Made by a program: the position numbers and the translations under genes. From positions 1 through 21,144 of the forward strand of contig JAKOGH010000179.1 in the NCBI GenBank assembly GCA_024811115.1: a stretch of DNA of 21,144 nt, given 5' to 3'. A model generated the notes under the pieces. It did no database searches. It saw only the letters and a program-made list of their open reading frames with translations, and was not told the DNA's origin. This stretch comes from Terana coerulea (lineage: Eukaryota; Basidiomycota; Agaricomycetes; Polyporales; Phanerochaetaceae). Within the stretch, counting starts at the first letter, position 1. Each line of letters starts with the position of its first letter. This document shows positions 9,690-18,744 of the stretch, one piece after another.

Positions 9690-9708
9690 AGCTCGGGCAA
9701 CGAAGGCC

Positions 9709-9716
9709 ATAAATAT
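9709..9716 (+). promoter_or_regulatory. TATA-like box of X2
   Basis: ATAAATAT lies about 87 bp upstream of the X2 start, followed by pyrimidine-rich DNA. This is a plausible core promoter position, but the motif is weak. The equivalent place before X1 is diverged. Confidence 0.35.
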
Positions 9717-9802
9717 GGGCTATAACCACATCTTTTCGAATCTACAGAATCGCTCTTCCCGACCCCATCTCTCGACTACACACCAGCCTACGCTCCGCCA
9801 CC

Positions 9803-10505
9803 ATGATCAATCGCTATCCCGGCGCTCCTCAGGCTCAAGCTCGACGGCAGCAACTTCAGCCCGTCCAAGAGGAATACCATACGTTCATGGATGCAAGCCT
9901 CCAGGGACTCGACCTGCCGGGCGTCGTTGTTCCTCAGAAGGTGCACAAAGACCAATATTGCGTCGCCGGCGACCAAAGAACTCCGCCTGCACGCATCACG
10001 TTTACCCGCACTGTTGACGGCGTCCAACACAGCGGCATTTGTTTGAAAGATGCGTTTGCGTTTGGTTCGTTACCAGGTACTATGGACGACCCTCCGAGAG
10101 ATTCCAGTTTGAGGGCGATCACAGCCGACACATTTATCTACGCGTAAGCGATCGGTCTACCCATCACTTCGTGGTCACTTATTTAATACCTTGCATAGTG
10201 GCCCGGCTACAAACAGGATACCGTGAATAACCACAACTATTTGCGGTGGGAGAGATCAACATATGCCTTCGAGGTAGCCAATGCAGTCGAGGACTGCTTA
10301 AAAGTACGTCACCTTGGGCAGTTTCCCTTCCAGTGTTCACGTTCCTGAACGCCGTCTCTTGTCGCAGGAGCAGCACGGTAAGGCTTGCACTGAACCTCAT
10401 TGGGCCGTTTCTGCGGTCTCATTTGACCGAATATGGCTTATCGAATTGCGTCGAGTCGCATATGCGACTTGGCAGCCGGTCCTTTGCCTCAGCCCAAGTT
10501 ACTAG
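9803..10505 (+). CDS. orphan gene X2, paralogue of X1, one apparent frameshift
   Basis: The start at 9803 has a strong context (GCCACCATG). Exons are 9803-10143, 10199-10303 and 10368-10505, at the same positions as in X1; exon 2 is 105 nt in both. Shared blocks are EEYHTFMDASLQGLDLPG, ITFTRTVDGVQHSGICLKDAF, WPGYK, TYAFE and WLIELRR followed by WQPVLCL. The exon 1 frame breaks by one lost base in the CC at 10094-10095. With it, ERFQFEGDHSRHIYLR aligns with X1 and runs into the GTAAGC donor at 10144. Without it, the frame stops at 10145-10147, just past that donor. The C-terminus ends about 13 residues earlier than X1. Function is unknown. The single break could be a consensus error like others in the window, or early decay of one of two copies. 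Confidence 0.7.
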
Positions 10506-11000
10506 GAGCAGGCCACTCTCGATTCCCGACTCCTGAGGTACCGATCCATATGGATATATATGACGACGACCCTTGCGACTCCCAGTCTGTGACTCATATT
10601 CTCATAAACTACTCTACGTTTTCATGCACTGCACCACTATTCAACGTTGAATCGCTTTAATCGATATCCCTAATACCTATCAATATCATGAATTCATTCA
10701 AGTTTGCCATGCAATTTATGCGTCATTGTTTCTCCGTGCCTTCAGTACTGGTAAATTCTCTCCTACAAAATGTTCTCCTTGACTTGGAGCAAATAGGACC
10801 GAACAGAAGGACCTATATGTCATGTAGATGCTTTGGGGAGTTGGCCGGATTAAGTGCGGCAGCTTTGTGGCGTTTGATGCAGATGTCCAATCACGGCGTC
10901 ACGGTCATGCCTTCTCAGGTGGCCGCGTTGTTCTCTTCCGGGTCGACCACCATCACCACCAACACTCTCCCTTTCGCGGTGTGCATCTCTACTTCCTGCT
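10506..11000 (+). promoter_or_regulatory. X2 3' flank and ORC1 upstream region
   Basis: From about 10838 this region matches 7775-7940 upstream of the ORC1 remnant (for example TTTGTGGCGTTTGATG against TTCGTGGCGTTTGATG). The ORC1 promoter and leader were therefore duplicated with the gene. An AT-rich GGATATATATG lies at 10552-10562. I found no MluI cell-cycle box (ACGCGT) in this spacer. Confidence 0.45.
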
Positions 11001-14000
11001 ATGCCTACGCCGCAAACATCTCCACGACGGTCTCGAAGAGGCCAGCCCATCGTCGTCGACAGCTCCTTGCGGGACGACTTCGCGACGGTCACGACAGGCC
11101 CGCCAGTACACGTGCAGAAGACAGTTGTACGCCGAGACCTCACTGAATCGCAGTTTGAGAAGCTTGAAGAAGATGAATTAACACTGGAAACGCGGTTTAT
11201 TGACGCATACACGCGCGGCGCTAGCAGCATCAAGAGAGAGAAACGCGTCTACGGGAAGGCCGCGAAGTCGAACCTCGACCTCGTAGAGTTCAGAGTCGGC
11301 GACACGGTGCTGGTGGAGACAGCGAACAGGAAGCCTTCTGCTGCAGTCATCATCTCCATGTGGAAGGTCGTCGAAGATGGAAAGGAAAGATGGACAAATG
11401 TGCGAGTGCACTGGTTTTCGAGACCCTCGGAGTTGGCGATGCATCGGCCTCCGCGGCAAGCTCTCGAAGTACGTCAACTACATCCTATTCTCTTTTAGTT
11501 GCTGAAGGTACTTGTAGAATGAAGTGTACTATCAACTATCTGGCTCCAGTATCGTGTCACCCGTGGCCATCCTCGGTCGCTGTACGGTGGTTTCAAGTAC
11601 GGAGAGCGAAGTCAGCCCAGATGGTGCGTCTAAACCATTTGTGCACAAATTTTCACCTAATGAGATAAAGCTAGAGAACACGTTTTGTTGTCTCTCCGCA
11701 ATCCACCCGCGTCGTAATCTCTATTATGAGTTTCAATGGGACAAGTTTCGCGACGAAGCACTGAAGACGTCGAACTTCTGGGAAGGTAGTGATCATTGGG
11801 ACGTGACTCCGGGCGAGACACCTTTCACGCCAAAGAAGCCACGTGTACGCGAAGGATACGACGAGGTTCGTGCTCCTGGCCTCAGCGACATCGAGGAGGA
11901 AGACGATGGCGGCAGCAAGAAAGCCGGACCTTCCAAGCCAACCTCGCGCAAGAGAAAGCACAGCACGTCGGAGACAAAGCCTCAAAAGACAAGGTGCAAG
12001 AGAACGTCGACGACGGCGCGGCGAAGGCTGGGCCAGCGTCGTCGGATGAAGAACAGAGCGAAGACGAGCTTCCTCTCCTGGCGGCTTTGAAACAAGGACG
12101 TGGCCGAGGAAAGGCTGCAGCGTCTCCCCGACGATCACGCTCGCCTATAGAAGAGTCTTCAGTCGAAGGCAGTGATGAATATGAAGAGCAAGCCGGCGCA
12201 GAAGCACACGAAAGCGAGCAGTCCGTCAGCGACGGCGTCACCTCCGAAGAAGACGAAGCAGCCGAGGACTCCGACTCCTCGGGTTTCCTCGCCAGAACAC
12301 CTTCCCGCCGTAAAGCACGGGGCCGAAGTACGAACCAGTTCAGCACGCCTCGGAAGAAACGTGCGCCAGGCGCATCTGCCGCTGCGCCGACGCCGCACTC
12401 CAAAGCGGCACTCAGGGCCCGAGCCTCGCGCAAGAAGACGCGGACGCTTGCTATTCGGCCGCCACCACAAGCCGACGTGCTTGACTTGGACTTGGTGAAC
12501 CTGCCAGAAGACCCGTGGCTGCGGGCGATGCATGCGTTGCATGTTGCGTCAAGGCCTGAGGCCCATCGTTTACCGTGCCGCGAAGAGGAGTATGCGAAGG
12601 TCTTGAGGAGCGTGGAAGAGCTGTTGGATGAGGGAAGTGGTGGGTGTATCTGTATGTATTTCATTTGTGCTATTTCCATTGCTGTTCGACTAACGCACTG
12701 CTCTCAGACATCTCAGGGGTACCAGGCACCGGCAAGACAGCCACCGTACACGCTGTCGTGCGGGAACTGAAACGTATGGCAGAACAGAACGTCAGTACTC
12801 CCATATATGATATCTTCCTCCTATATGCTAACGGATTTCATACATCTAGGAAACCAATCCTTTCACCTACGTCGAGATCAATGGCCTCCGGATACCTGAG
12901 CCTTCTGCGGCGTATGGTCTTTTATGGGAAGCAATTTCCGGGCATGACGCTTCACGTGAAGGACACCTGAAGATTACCCCGAAGGAAGCGCTGAAGCAGC
13001 TCACGAAGCATTTCGGCAAGGGCGAACGTATGGGTCCAGGGAGTCATGCTTGGTACGTGTTGTGTCACTTTTCTCTGTCTTAGAAATCTGACGCTCGTCG
13101 TGTCATTCCTGCAGTGTAATTCTTATGGACGAGCTCGACCAGCTGATGACAACCAAGCAGGACGTGGTGTACAACTTTTTCAACTGGCCGACGTTGGTCG
13201 GCTCGAAGCTTGTTGTGCTTGCAGTCGCGAATACCATGGACCTCCCGGAGCGGGTCATGTCCGGGCGCGTGCGCAGTCGGCTTGGTGAGCCCGTCTCGTT
13301 TCCTCGTTCGGAGACATTCGCAGACCAGGCAGTGCTCAGGCATGACACGCATCAACTTCCAACCGTATACCACACCACAGCTCGAGAAGATCGTGCAGTC
13401 AAGACTTGCGAGCATCAAAGAAGGCTTGCCGGAAGGTACGCCCGACGTCATCACGGCCGATGCGACCAAATTCGCGGCGATGAAGGTGTCCTCCATCAGC
13501 GGCGACGCCAGGAGAGTGCTTGACTACTGCAGGTCAGCAACCATCATTCGCTTACTGTCCTCCGCTTATTCCTTACACCTTTGGTCTAGACGAGCTGTGG
13601 AGCTGGTTCAGAAAGACCGGCGCACGGCGCGGATGGACGACGTGAAGAAGGTGCTGAAGGAGATGCAGAACAGCCCTACGGCGCAATTTTTGAAAGAGCT
13701 TGCCTTCCATGAGAAGCTGCTGCTTGCCTCCCTTCTCCGGTGCATCAAGCGGGAAGGCGTGGAAGAGATCAAGTGGGGTGACGTAAGTCCTTCGCCGTGT
13801 AAACGCATTGCGTAATCTGACGACACTGATGTTTGTCAGATCCAGCACCAACACCTCCTACATGTTGACGTCCTGGCCGACAGCGACGCAGGGAGGCGGC
13901 GCCTGACTCGGGAAGAGCTGAGCATAGTGCTGGAGACTCTCGCTGCCTCGCGGGCCGTCGTCTGCGAGGACGGACCGGCTGCTATGAGGAAGCATGCAGA

Positions 14001-14097
14001 CGACCGGCGGGTCATCCTGAACTTGGAGCACGCCGAGGTGGAGCGAGTGCTTGGCGATGCAGGCGGGCCTAAATGGAGAAACGCCTTGAATATATGA
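11001..14097 (+). CDS. orc1: origin recognition complex subunit 1 (BAH + AAA+ ATPase), 9 exons
   Basis: ORC1 is the ATP-binding, origin-marking subunit of the origin recognition complex in the nucleus; it loads MCM helicase together with Cdc6. Exons: 11001-11468, 11518-11623, 11675-12651, 12708-12790, 12850-13052, 13115-13284, 13340-13532, 13590-13782, 13840-14097. An N-terminal BAH domain (about residues 50-260, with GDTVLVE and YYEFQWDKFR) binds nucleosomes. A disordered acidic/basic linker with SDEEQSEDE follows. The AAA+ core has Walker A GVPGTGKT (about 521-528), Walker B VILMDELD (614-621), sensor 1 in VANTMDLPER (Asn 652), an arginine region RVRSRLG, and sensor 2 in SGDARRVLDYC. A winged helix completes it. 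One A is missing from the run at 11984-11987. With it, exon lengths total 2652 nt (883 residues) and all phases close. The pseudogene copy has the extra base at this place. Identification is secure. Confidence 0.95.
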
Positions 14098-14587
14098 TAC
14101 CGCTGTACGCCTAGATTCAGATGTATGGTTTTAGTGCTTAAGATTCCTGCTGTGTATTTTATGACAGGATATCGCCTAATATTATCAGTTTGTCAAACCA
14201 AGCAAGATGAACCAACTTTACCAAGGCGGACCAGGATATGTTTCCATCATCTCGGAGCGCTCTATCAACGGATCATTATGACGCGCTTAAAGGCGCTTAC
14301 TCTATGACGCAGCGAGCTGCTGTCTCTTTCCGTGCAGTGACGACGAGTTTGCCCGGGATGTTTCTCGCAGAACAATCATACGTCCTCCGTCTTCCCAAGC
14401 CTTACTCTTGCATAGTCCTTAGCTGACACCCTCAACTGCACCGTATGTATCCTCCGGACTATATCTGCGACCTTTGGGCAGCAACTCAACCGTAACTTGT
14501 CATTCCCAGAGTCTATCAGCCGCTTGAGCTATCGGCCTCATCACAGCTCATCAACACATCTGTAGTACTACGGTTCACTTAGCCAGC
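14098..14587 (+). promoter_or_regulatory. ORC1 3' flank and upstream region of the small coiled-coil gene
   Basis: This is a 490-bp spacer. Short open stretches (for example 14238-14426) lack splice support and have no recognisable content. Pyrimidine-rich DNA before 14588 is in keeping with a fungal promoter or leader. I see no clear TATA box. Confidence 0.4.
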
Positions 14588-15208
14588 ATGAGCGTAACTC
14601 TCGAACCCTCCGCGGCGCTGCCGCTCGCGAAGCCCGAGTGGGAGGTCTCGCTCGAGCAGCTCCGGGCGACGAACGAGGAGCTGCAGCGGCGCAAGACCGA
14701 CGCGGAGAAGGACCGCGAGCTCTTCCGGGAGATGTACCACAAGGCGTCCGCGCACGCCTCGGACGTCTCGAAGGAGAACGACGCGCTGCTCGAGCGCGCC
14801 GCGCGCGCGGAGGGCCAGGTGCGCGACGGGCTCGCGGTGGTGCGCAAGGCGTACGAGGTGCGGGTGCGGGCGCTGGAGGAGGAGGTGCGCAAGCTGACGG
14901 GCCTCAACGCGATCCTCGCGCTCAAGGACGTGAAGACGAACGGCGCGGAGGTGCGGCGGCGGGCTGCGGAGGAGCCTGTGCTGCGCCAGGAGAACCAGAG
15001 GCTGCGGGCAGAGTACGCCGAGCTCAGACTGGATTACGGCAGGATGGAGAGGCTGCTGGAGCAGCTGGGCGAGCAGGAGCTGGAAAGTCTGAGCGAGGAG
15101 GAGGAGAAGCTTAAGGATACGCTGGAACATCCGAGTGCAGAGGTTGCTACAGATGTGTTGCCGAGCGTTATAGTCACGAAGTCGACACCGGTCGAACTCT
15201 CAAGTTAA
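14588..15208 (+). CDS. small coiled-coil protein, 206 residues, unknown function
   Basis: This single-exon frame starts at ATG 14588 (context CCAGCATGAG) and ends at TAA 15208. Residues about 18-175 are almost continuous heptad-like coiled coil rich in Glu, Arg, Leu and Ala (SLEQLRATNEELQRR, VRALEEEVRKLTGLN, LRQENQRLRAEYAELRLDY). An acidic tail and a Ser/Thr/Val-rich end follow. There is no signal peptide, membrane segment or catalytic motif. The frame is markedly richer in G+C than its surroundings, which also opens long overlapping frames that should be ignored. It converges on another coiled-coil gene at 15460. A role as a scaffold or cytoskeletal partner is only a guess. Confidence 0.75.
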   Translation: MSVTLEPSAALPLAKPEWEVSLEQLRATNEELQRRKTDAEKDRELFREMYHKASAHASDVSKENDALLERAARAEGQVRDGLAVVRKAYEVRVRALEEEVRKLTGLNAILALKDVKTNGAEVRRRAAEEPVLRQENQRLRAEYAELRLDYGRMERLLEQLGEQELESLSEEEEKLKDTLEHPSAEVATDVLPSVIVTKSTPVELSS

Positions 15209-15459
15209 TCAGGGTATGAGCCATCTTATATGATTAAGGCTCTCATCTTACCATCTCCTCACCGCCACAGACAACATGCTATCCACCAGCCATTTGTACC
15301 ATTTATTCCTTCTCTTTACATAGTCGAGGGCCTAGGATGTATATATAGTTTACGGTTATTCAGAGACAGATCTTCAGCGGGTAGAACTTCGGATTGTGGC
15401 TTGAAGCATCGTTTAGTGTGGGAAATTGGACGTGAGAAACAGAGTCGAGGTTGAAAACT

Positions 15460-17991
15460 CTACGAGGTCGACGACAAGTGGCAAACTGTTGCCAACGCCT
15501 GATCAATGGTTCTCCCCACCTGATCATAGGTCTTCGAAAGAGCTGGCAGTAGGAGAGACGCCATCTCCTCGACACTGGCCATGTCCATTGTCTTGACAGC
15601 GTCCTCCGCGTGAGATTTCTCCGCATGTTCCCCTGTCAACACTTGCTCAGTCTGCGCATCATTGGCCCGGACCTGGCCCTTCTCTTCCATCGCATGGATT
15701 ACGGTCGTGCTCGCCTCGTGCTTGCTGCACACGCTCCTCAACTGCATGAGATCGTGCTTGAGAAGGGTGACGTCGTTGGTCAGGCGAATGGCATCATCCA
15801 ACCTCTGCTTCTCCACAGCCGACAACGTCATGCGCAACTCGGCGATTATGTCGTCTTTGGAGGCTTGCTGTTGTTTGCACACCTGCAAGTGAACCTCATG
15901 GTTGCGTTCGATGTTCTCGCGTGCATCATGTTCCATCTGCACTCTGTCACGTTCCGCCTTCAGGTCATGTTCGAGCTCTGCCAATATAAACATTGGTGTC
16001 ACGCAATCAACGGATCTCGACAGCCCACGTACTCTCGACAATGTCATGCGAGCTGTGCAGACTCTTGGGACACTGTATGCCCCTCGCTTCGCCTGACTCA
16101 ACTTTCACGGTGTCGTCGGAGGTGTCGCCACGCTTGTCATTGGCCTCGTACTTCAACAGTCTCGCTTTCAATTCTGTATGCGCATGCAATGAATTCAGAT
16201 TTCCTGACGATATAGTGTCAAGAGCTGACGCACCGCTGATCTCGCTCGTGAACGCTTCTCGCTGCTTCTCCGGCAGGTTGCGTCGTGGATCGCGCTTCAG
16301 ACGTGCGATTTGTTCGTCTTTCTCCGCATAGAGGCCGTTGGCGATGCCGAGCTCGTGCTTGACCATCACGAAGTCTACCGAAGAACAAAAAACACGCTGT
16401 CAGTAGCGGCCTAATGTCGGCGAGGCGATGAGATGCTCACCGTTGAGTATCTTGCACGAATGCGCTTGCCCTTTCATCAACTCCTCCCGAAGATCTCGAA
16501 TAACCTTGTTAGCGCTACCAAGTTCCGCACGTATAGAGTCCCGCTCATGCTTCATATGTTTCAGATGTTCGCGGATATCTGGGTTGAGCTGTAAGAAAGG
16601 GACAAGCAACATCTCTCAATATTTGCTACACACTTGACATGCCGTTACAGAATGTGCTTTGCACCTTTGAATTCCTCATCTCGGCCGATGGCTGCTCTCT
16701 TTTGGGCCAAACAGCGCCTGCCTGTGCCTCTCGACGGGAAGAGACCACGGGCGCAAGGGCTGCTTCCTTAGCCAGGGCTTCCTTGAGGAACACGATCTCG
16801 TTCTCGTGTTCGAGTTTGAGCTCTGTCATGAATGATTTAATTAGCAGATAGCATGCGGGGACGGCGGAGTCACGCACTGCGCATTTCTTCTCGATAGTAC
16901 TTCCCCAATTCTTGCATAGCTTCCTTGTGCGTAGATTCAACTTTCTGCGCGTCTCTGAGAGCGTCCTCTTTGTGATCCTTGAGGTGTTTTGTAAGCATCT
17001 GAACGTTGTCGTTGAAGCTTCCGCACTTGGCGTTCAGCTGTTCGATCTGCGTGCGAAGAACTAATGTGTCATGAGCAACTAATCACTGCAGTAAGCAAAG
17101 ACCAGATGCTTACTGGCTATCTCTGCTTCCAGAGATGCTTCGTTGTCCTCGGCGTTGTGCTTGAAGTGCGTGTACTCATCCTTCAACGACACAAGTTTCT
17201 GTTCAACTTCAAGACATCTGTCTCTCATCTCTACGGTAAATGTACTTGCGTCAGCATCCCCGAGATTATGGACGAGGGAGACAAACCGGTCTTAGCCTTC
17301 CTCCAATCGTTGCACCTCTTCTGAATGCGTGCTTCCTTTTCTTGCTTGACCTTCTCCGTGTCGGCTCTGGCTTGTTTCAGCTTCTTGCGCAACACTACTG
17401 TGCCTAAATAAGTGCTCGACCACGAGAAAAGCTGGGCTGGACGTACCGAGTAGCTCGGAGGTGGGTGTATGCGCCCTGGCGTTCTCTAGCCCGTCGGCGT
17501 TGACCACCATGGCAGTTCTGTCAGCCATTGCGACGTCGCCGGAGCCGTTACTGAGACTGGAGCACCCGGGAGCCGGGTTTATGGAAACGCTGGGGACACC
17601 AGGGACACTAACAGACGACACAAGGTCAGAGGTGGCGGGTCTGGAGGGCCGTGAAAGATTTCCCGCGGCCAGAGGCATCCGGTGCGCCATGGACGTGCCA
17701 CAGGGAGCACTCGCCGAGGAGCAGTCACTGGGCTTAAAGCGCTTGACCATCTGCGCTTCATCAATGAGGGGAGTGTACGACCGACGGACGTCTTCGACCG
17801 CCCTGTGGGTGTTAACAGTCTCTGTCTGCGCCCGCTTGCGCTTCGCAAAGAGTCCTGGGCTATTAGAAGCACTGCTCGAGATGAGGTCGACGACACGCAT
17901 CTGGGCAGAGGAGAGTTGGGTTTGGTCAGCAACGGTGAGAACGGTTCGTATTTATGCCACTCACCGTGTGTGGTTTCGAACTGGCCTGCAT
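15460..17991 (-). CDS. large coiled-coil protein, about 687 residues, 9 exons, unknown function
   Basis: Exons on the minus strand: 17991-17965, 17900-17447, 17403-17287, 17230-17114, 17060-16878, 16822-16665, 16588-16441, 16374-16033, 15977-15460. Lengths total 2064 nt, all phases close and no frameshift is needed. The first coding exon is nine codons from ATG 17991. Residues about 10-160 are Ser/Pro-rich, probably disordered, with a basic KRKRAQTE cluster that could be a nuclear signal. From about residue 160 the protein is almost entirely coiled coil (VVLRKKLKQARADTEKVK, LKLEHENEIVFLKEALAK, LKHMKHERDSIRAELGSA, LEHDLKAERDRVQMEHDA). The family was not recognised. A structural or tethering role, for example at a chromosome or spindle structure, would fit but is inference. 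The window's clean control: it has as many introns as ORC1 but no indel. Confidence 0.8.
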
Positions 17992-18744
17992 GGTCAGCCA
18001 AGGCGTAGGGGCTGACTTGCGCGCTTGGGACGTAAGGGGTAGAATGTGCTGGTTATATAGTCGAATGATACTAAAGAAAGTCGCGGATAGAGGGAAAGGT
18101 CAAGTTGCGACACGATTCCCCGTCCACGAGAGCAGCGCGAAGACCGACTCTAGTCTCCTCGGACTTCGCCGTACGCTCTGCCATAAAAGGTAACCGTGCT
18201 AAACAATGCGTCATCGTCGTCCAGACGTCCAAGGCCTGCTTTCATACATTTGTTGAACGTCTTCGCAGGAACGAGCGGGAGATGAGCGGCAGCGTGGGTT
18301 GAACGTTGAACACCGGATCAGTGTCCACTCCGACCAGCGTGTATCAACGGACCTCACAACGTCGTCGGAGTCCCTGAAAGGAAGGTTCGTTAGGACATTC
18401 GAGATGCTGTGCATAAGTCCATCGAATTCCTTTGGCATAGTATCGGTCGACAAGCATTTACAGCGCATAGCAGAGCGTGCTCGAAAGTATAAGGTTCACC
18501 CTAAACACGACATTCCAAACGAGAACCGGCGCTGGGAGCAAAAGACATAACGTATCACCACGAACCACACTCGCTCTAAGTAAATTGCGCAAGCCTTCGA
18601 CCTTTGCATCGGAGAGTTGCGGCAAAACACTTGCATTACGGCAAAGAAAAGCAAAGGTTACTAGAAATACAGTACGGTATCTACGTTTGCATACAGTCCA
18701 TAATAATATTACACTGATTAGTTAGCTCCATGGAGAATCGACAA
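17992..18744 (-). promoter_or_regulatory. promoter region of the coiled-coil gene and 3' flank of the BAG gene
   Basis: These 753 bp lie between two minus-strand genes. Apart from the TATA box near 18056, I find no coding signal with splice support; small open frames at 18211-18468 (-) and 18299-18550 (+) show no recognisable content. A GC-poor stretch at 18640-18730 probably holds the BAG gene terminator. Confidence 0.45.
18053..18059 (-). promoter_or_regulatory. TATA box of the coiled-coil gene
   Basis: TATATAA on the minus strand lies about 62 bp upstream of ATG 17991, within CTATATAACC. The position and match are good for a core promoter with a short leader. Confidence 0.55.

Larger units (their letters stand above)
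9690..12717 (+). repeat. segmental duplication, downstream copy
   Basis: This is collinear with 6120-9371. It contains the X2 promoter region (the shared ATCTCTCGACT motif just before the start), X2, the ORC1 upstream region from about 10838, and ORC1 exons 1-3 plus the first bases of exon 4. It lacks the transposon. The intact gene continues past the right edge, so this copy sits at the original ORC1 locus. Confidence 0.85.

Noticed and set aside
11624..11674. Treating this in-frame segment of ORC1 as coding
   Set aside because: It is 51 nt with a GTGCGT donor, a CTAAT branch-like site and a CTAG acceptor. It interrupts the BAH domain, and the donor is kept in the pseudogene copy.
11882..12679. 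265-codon open frame on the minus strand across ORC1 exon 3
   Set aside because: It is an antisense shadow of the low-complexity, Ser/Arg/Glu-rich ORC1 linker, with no independent motif, and the plus-strand frame has clear ORC1 context.
14579..15130. 183-codon minus-strand and 158-codon plus-strand frames over the small coiled-coil gene
   Set aside because: High G+C removes stops in all frames. Only the frame from 14588 shows heptad structure and a sensible start and stop.
18211..18468. 85-codon minus-strand frame between the coiled-coil and BAG genes
   Set aside because: It has no domain, no composition bias like its neighbours and no splice support. It is best left as intergenic.
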